Positions 61,591 to 64,000 of a stretch of DNA of 64,000 nucleotides are shown here, one piece after another. The notes beneath the pieces were generated by a model. The model was given only the letters and a program-made list of their open reading frames with translations. It was not told the origin of the DNA and did not search any database. The stretch's first letter is position 1, and each line of letters starts with the position of its first letter. This stretch comes from Tetrastigma voinierianum (Eukaryota; Streptophyta; Magnoliopsida; Vitales; Vitaceae). The stretch covers positions 355,226 to 419,225 of the forward strand of contig JAEQBH010003949.1 in the NCBI GenBank assembly GCA_016808115.1, given 5' to 3'. The position numbers were made by a program, and so were the translations under genes.

Positions 61591-62079
61591 TTGGGGATTT
61601 GTAGATTGTTGACAGGAGGGTGCTTGGTCTTAGGCTTGAACATTTTATGGCAAATTGTCCCAGAATCGGGGATAATAGAAGTCATCAAGGAAGTGGCGAG
61701 AGGAAGATCCGCGGCCTGCTTTTCATTTCGTGATCGAGGTAGAGGTCGAGGGAACCAAAGTCAGCATAGAGGACAAGGAGGCACAGTGTCAGAGACGGTA
61801 GATCGTCCTATGCCTACAGCGCCAGCACGAGCATATGCTATGAAGGCTCGTGAGGATCAGGATGCTCCTGAGGTTATAGCTGGTATATTTTCTTTATATG
61901 ATATTGAGATGCATGCATTGATTGATCCTGGATCTACTCATTCATATGTGTGCATGGAACATGTATTTGACAAAGTACCAACGATGGAAAAATTAGCATA
62001 TGACATGCATGTGACTAATCCGTTGGGGCACGGCATTAGTGTGAATAGTGTATATAGAAATTGCCCATTGTCGCTGTGA
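61591..62079 (+). pseudogene. Gag C-terminus and aspartic protease of element 2
   Basis: 162-residue frame. An arginine/glycine/glutamine-rich linker (RDRGRGRGNQSQHRGQGG) is followed by ARAYAMKAREDQDAPEVIAG, FSLYDIEMHALIDPGSTHSY and VC. DPGSTHSY is the retroviral-type protease active-site region; plant gypsy elements have D-[ST]-G-[AS] or DPGSTHSF here, so the catalytic Asp is present. The zinc knuckle expected at about 61570-61600 is not intact. Stop at 62079, with further text in other frames. Confidence 0.75.
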
Positions 62080-62301
62080 GAGTTTCTCAGCGATTTGATA
62101 CCCTTACCATTAGAAATTGACTTGATTCGGGAATTAGTTGGTTGTCTAAACCGCAGAGCTATCGTTTGATTGTGGTCAAAGGCTTGTTAGTGTTGAGATG
62201 CTCTGACGGTGAGTGATAATACAAATGTGGATCAAGTGTAATGTCCAATGTGATCTACGCTATCTGACTAGGAGATTTATGAGAAAGGATGTGAGACATT
62301 C

Positions 62302-63170
62302 TTGGCCGTGATACTTGACTCAAGAAGTCGAGTTGGTGTAAAAAGATTCAGTAGTAAGGGAATTTCGGATGTATTCCCTGAAGAGTTCTTAGAATTATTC
62401 CACTTGAGGGAGGTGGACTTAGCCATAGAAATTGTACCGGGAACAGTCCCTATGTCTAGGGCACCGTATAGGATGGCTCGAAGGAGTGCGAAAGTTAAAG
62501 GCCAATTGCGAGGCTTTTGGATAAAGTTTATCGGAGCCCGATGTTTCTCCACAGGGTGCTTTGTTTTATTTGTGAAAGAAAGATGGCACTTTCTGCGGTT
62601 GCGTGATTATCGGCAAATCAACAAAGTGGTTCAGAATAGGTACCCATTGCTAGGAATTGAAGATCTCTTTGATCCATTGAAAAGGGCGGGTGTCTTTTCA
62701 AGATAGACTGCGATCGGTACTACTCGATAAGAGTAAAGGAAGTTGATGTGCCGAAGACTGCATTTAGAACCCGATATGGACATTATGAGTTTTTGGTCAT
62801 GCCATTTGGGTTGACTAATGCACCGGCAACATTCATGGATTTAATGAATAGGGTATTTCGACCTTATTTAGATCAGTTTGTTGTTGTATTTATTGATGAT
62901 ATATTGGTATATTCCAGAGATGACGGAGCATGGCTTGACATTTGAAGATAGTTACAGGCTTTAAGAGAGAAAAAGTTGTATGCTAAACTCGGCAAATGTG
63001 ATTTTTGGCTAAAGGAAGTTTCATTCTTAGGCCATATTGTATCTGCTGAGGGTATAAGAGTTGACCTTGCTAAAATTGAAGTTGTGGTAAATTGGAAACC
63101 ACCGAGAGGTGTAGAGGTGAGGTTTCTTGGGTCACAGCGAGGCTATTATAAAGATTTGTGAGGTTTCTAT
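62302..63170 (+). pseudogene. Reverse transcriptase of element 2
   Basis: Frame 62302-62706 contains FPEEFLELFHLREVDLAIEI, VPGTVPMSRAPYRMA, RDYRQINKVVQNRYPL and EDLFDPLKRAGVFS. A frameshift follows. Frame 62748-62945 has PKTAFRTRYGHYEFLVMPFG, LTNAPATFMDLMNRVFRPYL and the catalytic box VVFIDDILVYS (FIDD at 62889-62900). Frame 62976-63161 has YAKLGKCDFWLKEVSFLGHI, VSAEGIRVD and VVNWKPP. All gypsy RT blocks are present and in order. At least three frame breaks and a conserved-block loss around the KKKDG motif make it inactive. Confidence 0.85.
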
Positions 63171-63610
63171 CATAACTTCTCATTTCGCTCGTTACTCGGG
63201 AAGGAGTAAAGTTTGAGTGGACAGATAAATGTCAGGATAGTTTTGAACAGTTGAAAGAAATGTTGGTTGAAGCACCAGTGTTGACACAGCCTACCACGGG
63301 AAAAGAGTATACTCTGTATAGTGATGCACTTCGGGCATTGGTTTGGGATCTTTGTGTTAATGCGAGATGGGAAAGTGGTGGCTTATGCGTCCGGGCGGTT
63401 GAAGCATGAGCAGAATTATCCAGCTCATGACCTAGAGTTGCAGTGCGGTAGTGTTTACTTTGAAAATATGGCGACATTACTTATATGGGAAAAGTGTAGA
63501 ATTTACTCCATTGAATCCGCAAGAGTCTGAATGCCTGCTCGCTCAAGAGCTTAATTTGAGACAACGGGGTGGTTAGAGTTGTTCAAGATTATGGCCTGTT
63601 ATAAATTATC
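63171..63610 (+). pseudogene. RNase H of element 2
   Basis: Text reads ..FEQLKEMLVEAPVLT (about 63245-63285), EYTLYSDA (about 63305), LMRDGKVVAYASGRLKHEQN with YPAHDLEL following (63340-63440), then a Y..EKCRIYS block (63480-63510). This is the standard order of gypsy RNase H. The first catalytic Asp (YSDA) is in a different frame from the GKVVAYAS block. Confidence 0.8.
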
Positions 63611-64000
63611 TGGAAAAGCTAATGTGTTGCGGATCGCATTCGCGAAGGGCAGTGCGTGTGTCACTTCAATATAGTGAATGGAGATTAGCGGAGGATGGGC
63701 TATATTGGCTCGATTAGAAACGCGACCTTTGTTGAAGCGGATGATTATAGATGCTCGGAAAAATGATGTGAAACTGCGAAAGGTTGACGGTGGGGATGAT
63801 AAGAGTGATTTTAGATTACGCAAAGGAAGGTTTGGAAGTTTTGTATTTCGGAATAGGTTATGTGTGCGGATAATAAGAGTTAAAGAAAAAGTTGACTCAT
63901 AATCACGGTATTTACCATGCATCTACAGGTAATAAGATGTATGACTTGAAGCAGTTTGTGGTGGAAAGGAATGAAAGAGTGTGGTAGTGCGTGTCGAAAT
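63611..64000 (+). pseudogene. Integrase N-terminus of element 2, truncated by window end
   Basis: Frame 63678-63902 carries RPLLKRMIIDARKNDVKLRK, DKSDFRLRKGRFGSFVF and NRLCVRII, which precede the zinc-binding HHCC domain of gypsy integrase. GNKMYDLKQFV near 63930-63965 is the following HPG.KMY.DLKQ.. block with shifts. The catalytic core lies beyond 64000. Confidence 0.7.

Overview
The window looks like transposon-dense DNA from a flowering-plant nuclear genome. The evidence is sequence only. There are Ty3/gypsy elements primed by initiator-Met tRNA, a CACTA (En/Spm) element with a TNP2 transposase, a Mutator-type (MULE) transposase, a plant mobile domain (PMD) relic, a tRNA-derived SINE, and split exons of the splicing factor CWC22. 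I found no intact protein-coding gene. Every recognisable coding region carries frameshifts or stops. The species cannot be named from this.

Layout. (1) 1-3530: 5' end of a minus-strand gypsy element (gag remnant, primer-binding site, ~2.4 kb LTR), apparently inserted into (2) 3531-8917: a plus-strand CACTA element with a decayed TNP2 transposase and a clear right terminal repeat. (3) 8918-13972: AT-rich DNA with a LARD-like LTR. (4) 13973-24801: a near-complete ~10.8 kb Tat/Retand-type gypsy element. Its gag-pol is on the minus strand, an antisense extra ORF lies on the plus strand beside the 3' LTR, and between them is a hypervariable region with three tandem-repeat blocks, one rich in ACGTGGC. 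(5) 24802-33290: AT-rich DNA with two ~0.3 kb direct duplications and a CT-rich leader-like segment. (6) 33295-44170: a PMD pseudogene, a second copy of its proline-rich tail, partial CWC22 exons and a decayed MULE transposase. (7) 44170-54760: a SINE, a possible Tat-like solo LTR, a copia-like LTR with primer-binding site, LARD-like LTR pieces, microsatellites and a 25-bp minisatellite. (8) 54761-64000: two Del/Tekay-like gypsy elements, the second inserted just inside the gag of the first. The second runs off the window during integrase.

The most unusual signal is a recurring palindrome, core GTCGCGAC. About 26 exact or decayed copies lie at the 3' end of one Tekay-like LTR (56471-57535). 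The same core occurs with different but still symmetric arms near other LTR-like sequences (about 50090-50250, 51340-51530, 53440-53650). I do not know of a described function. Most variants fit CpG deamination.

Limits: assignments rest on recognising family motifs by eye. Boundaries without a terminal dinucleotide or primer site are approximate. Assembly indels cannot be told from genuine decay.
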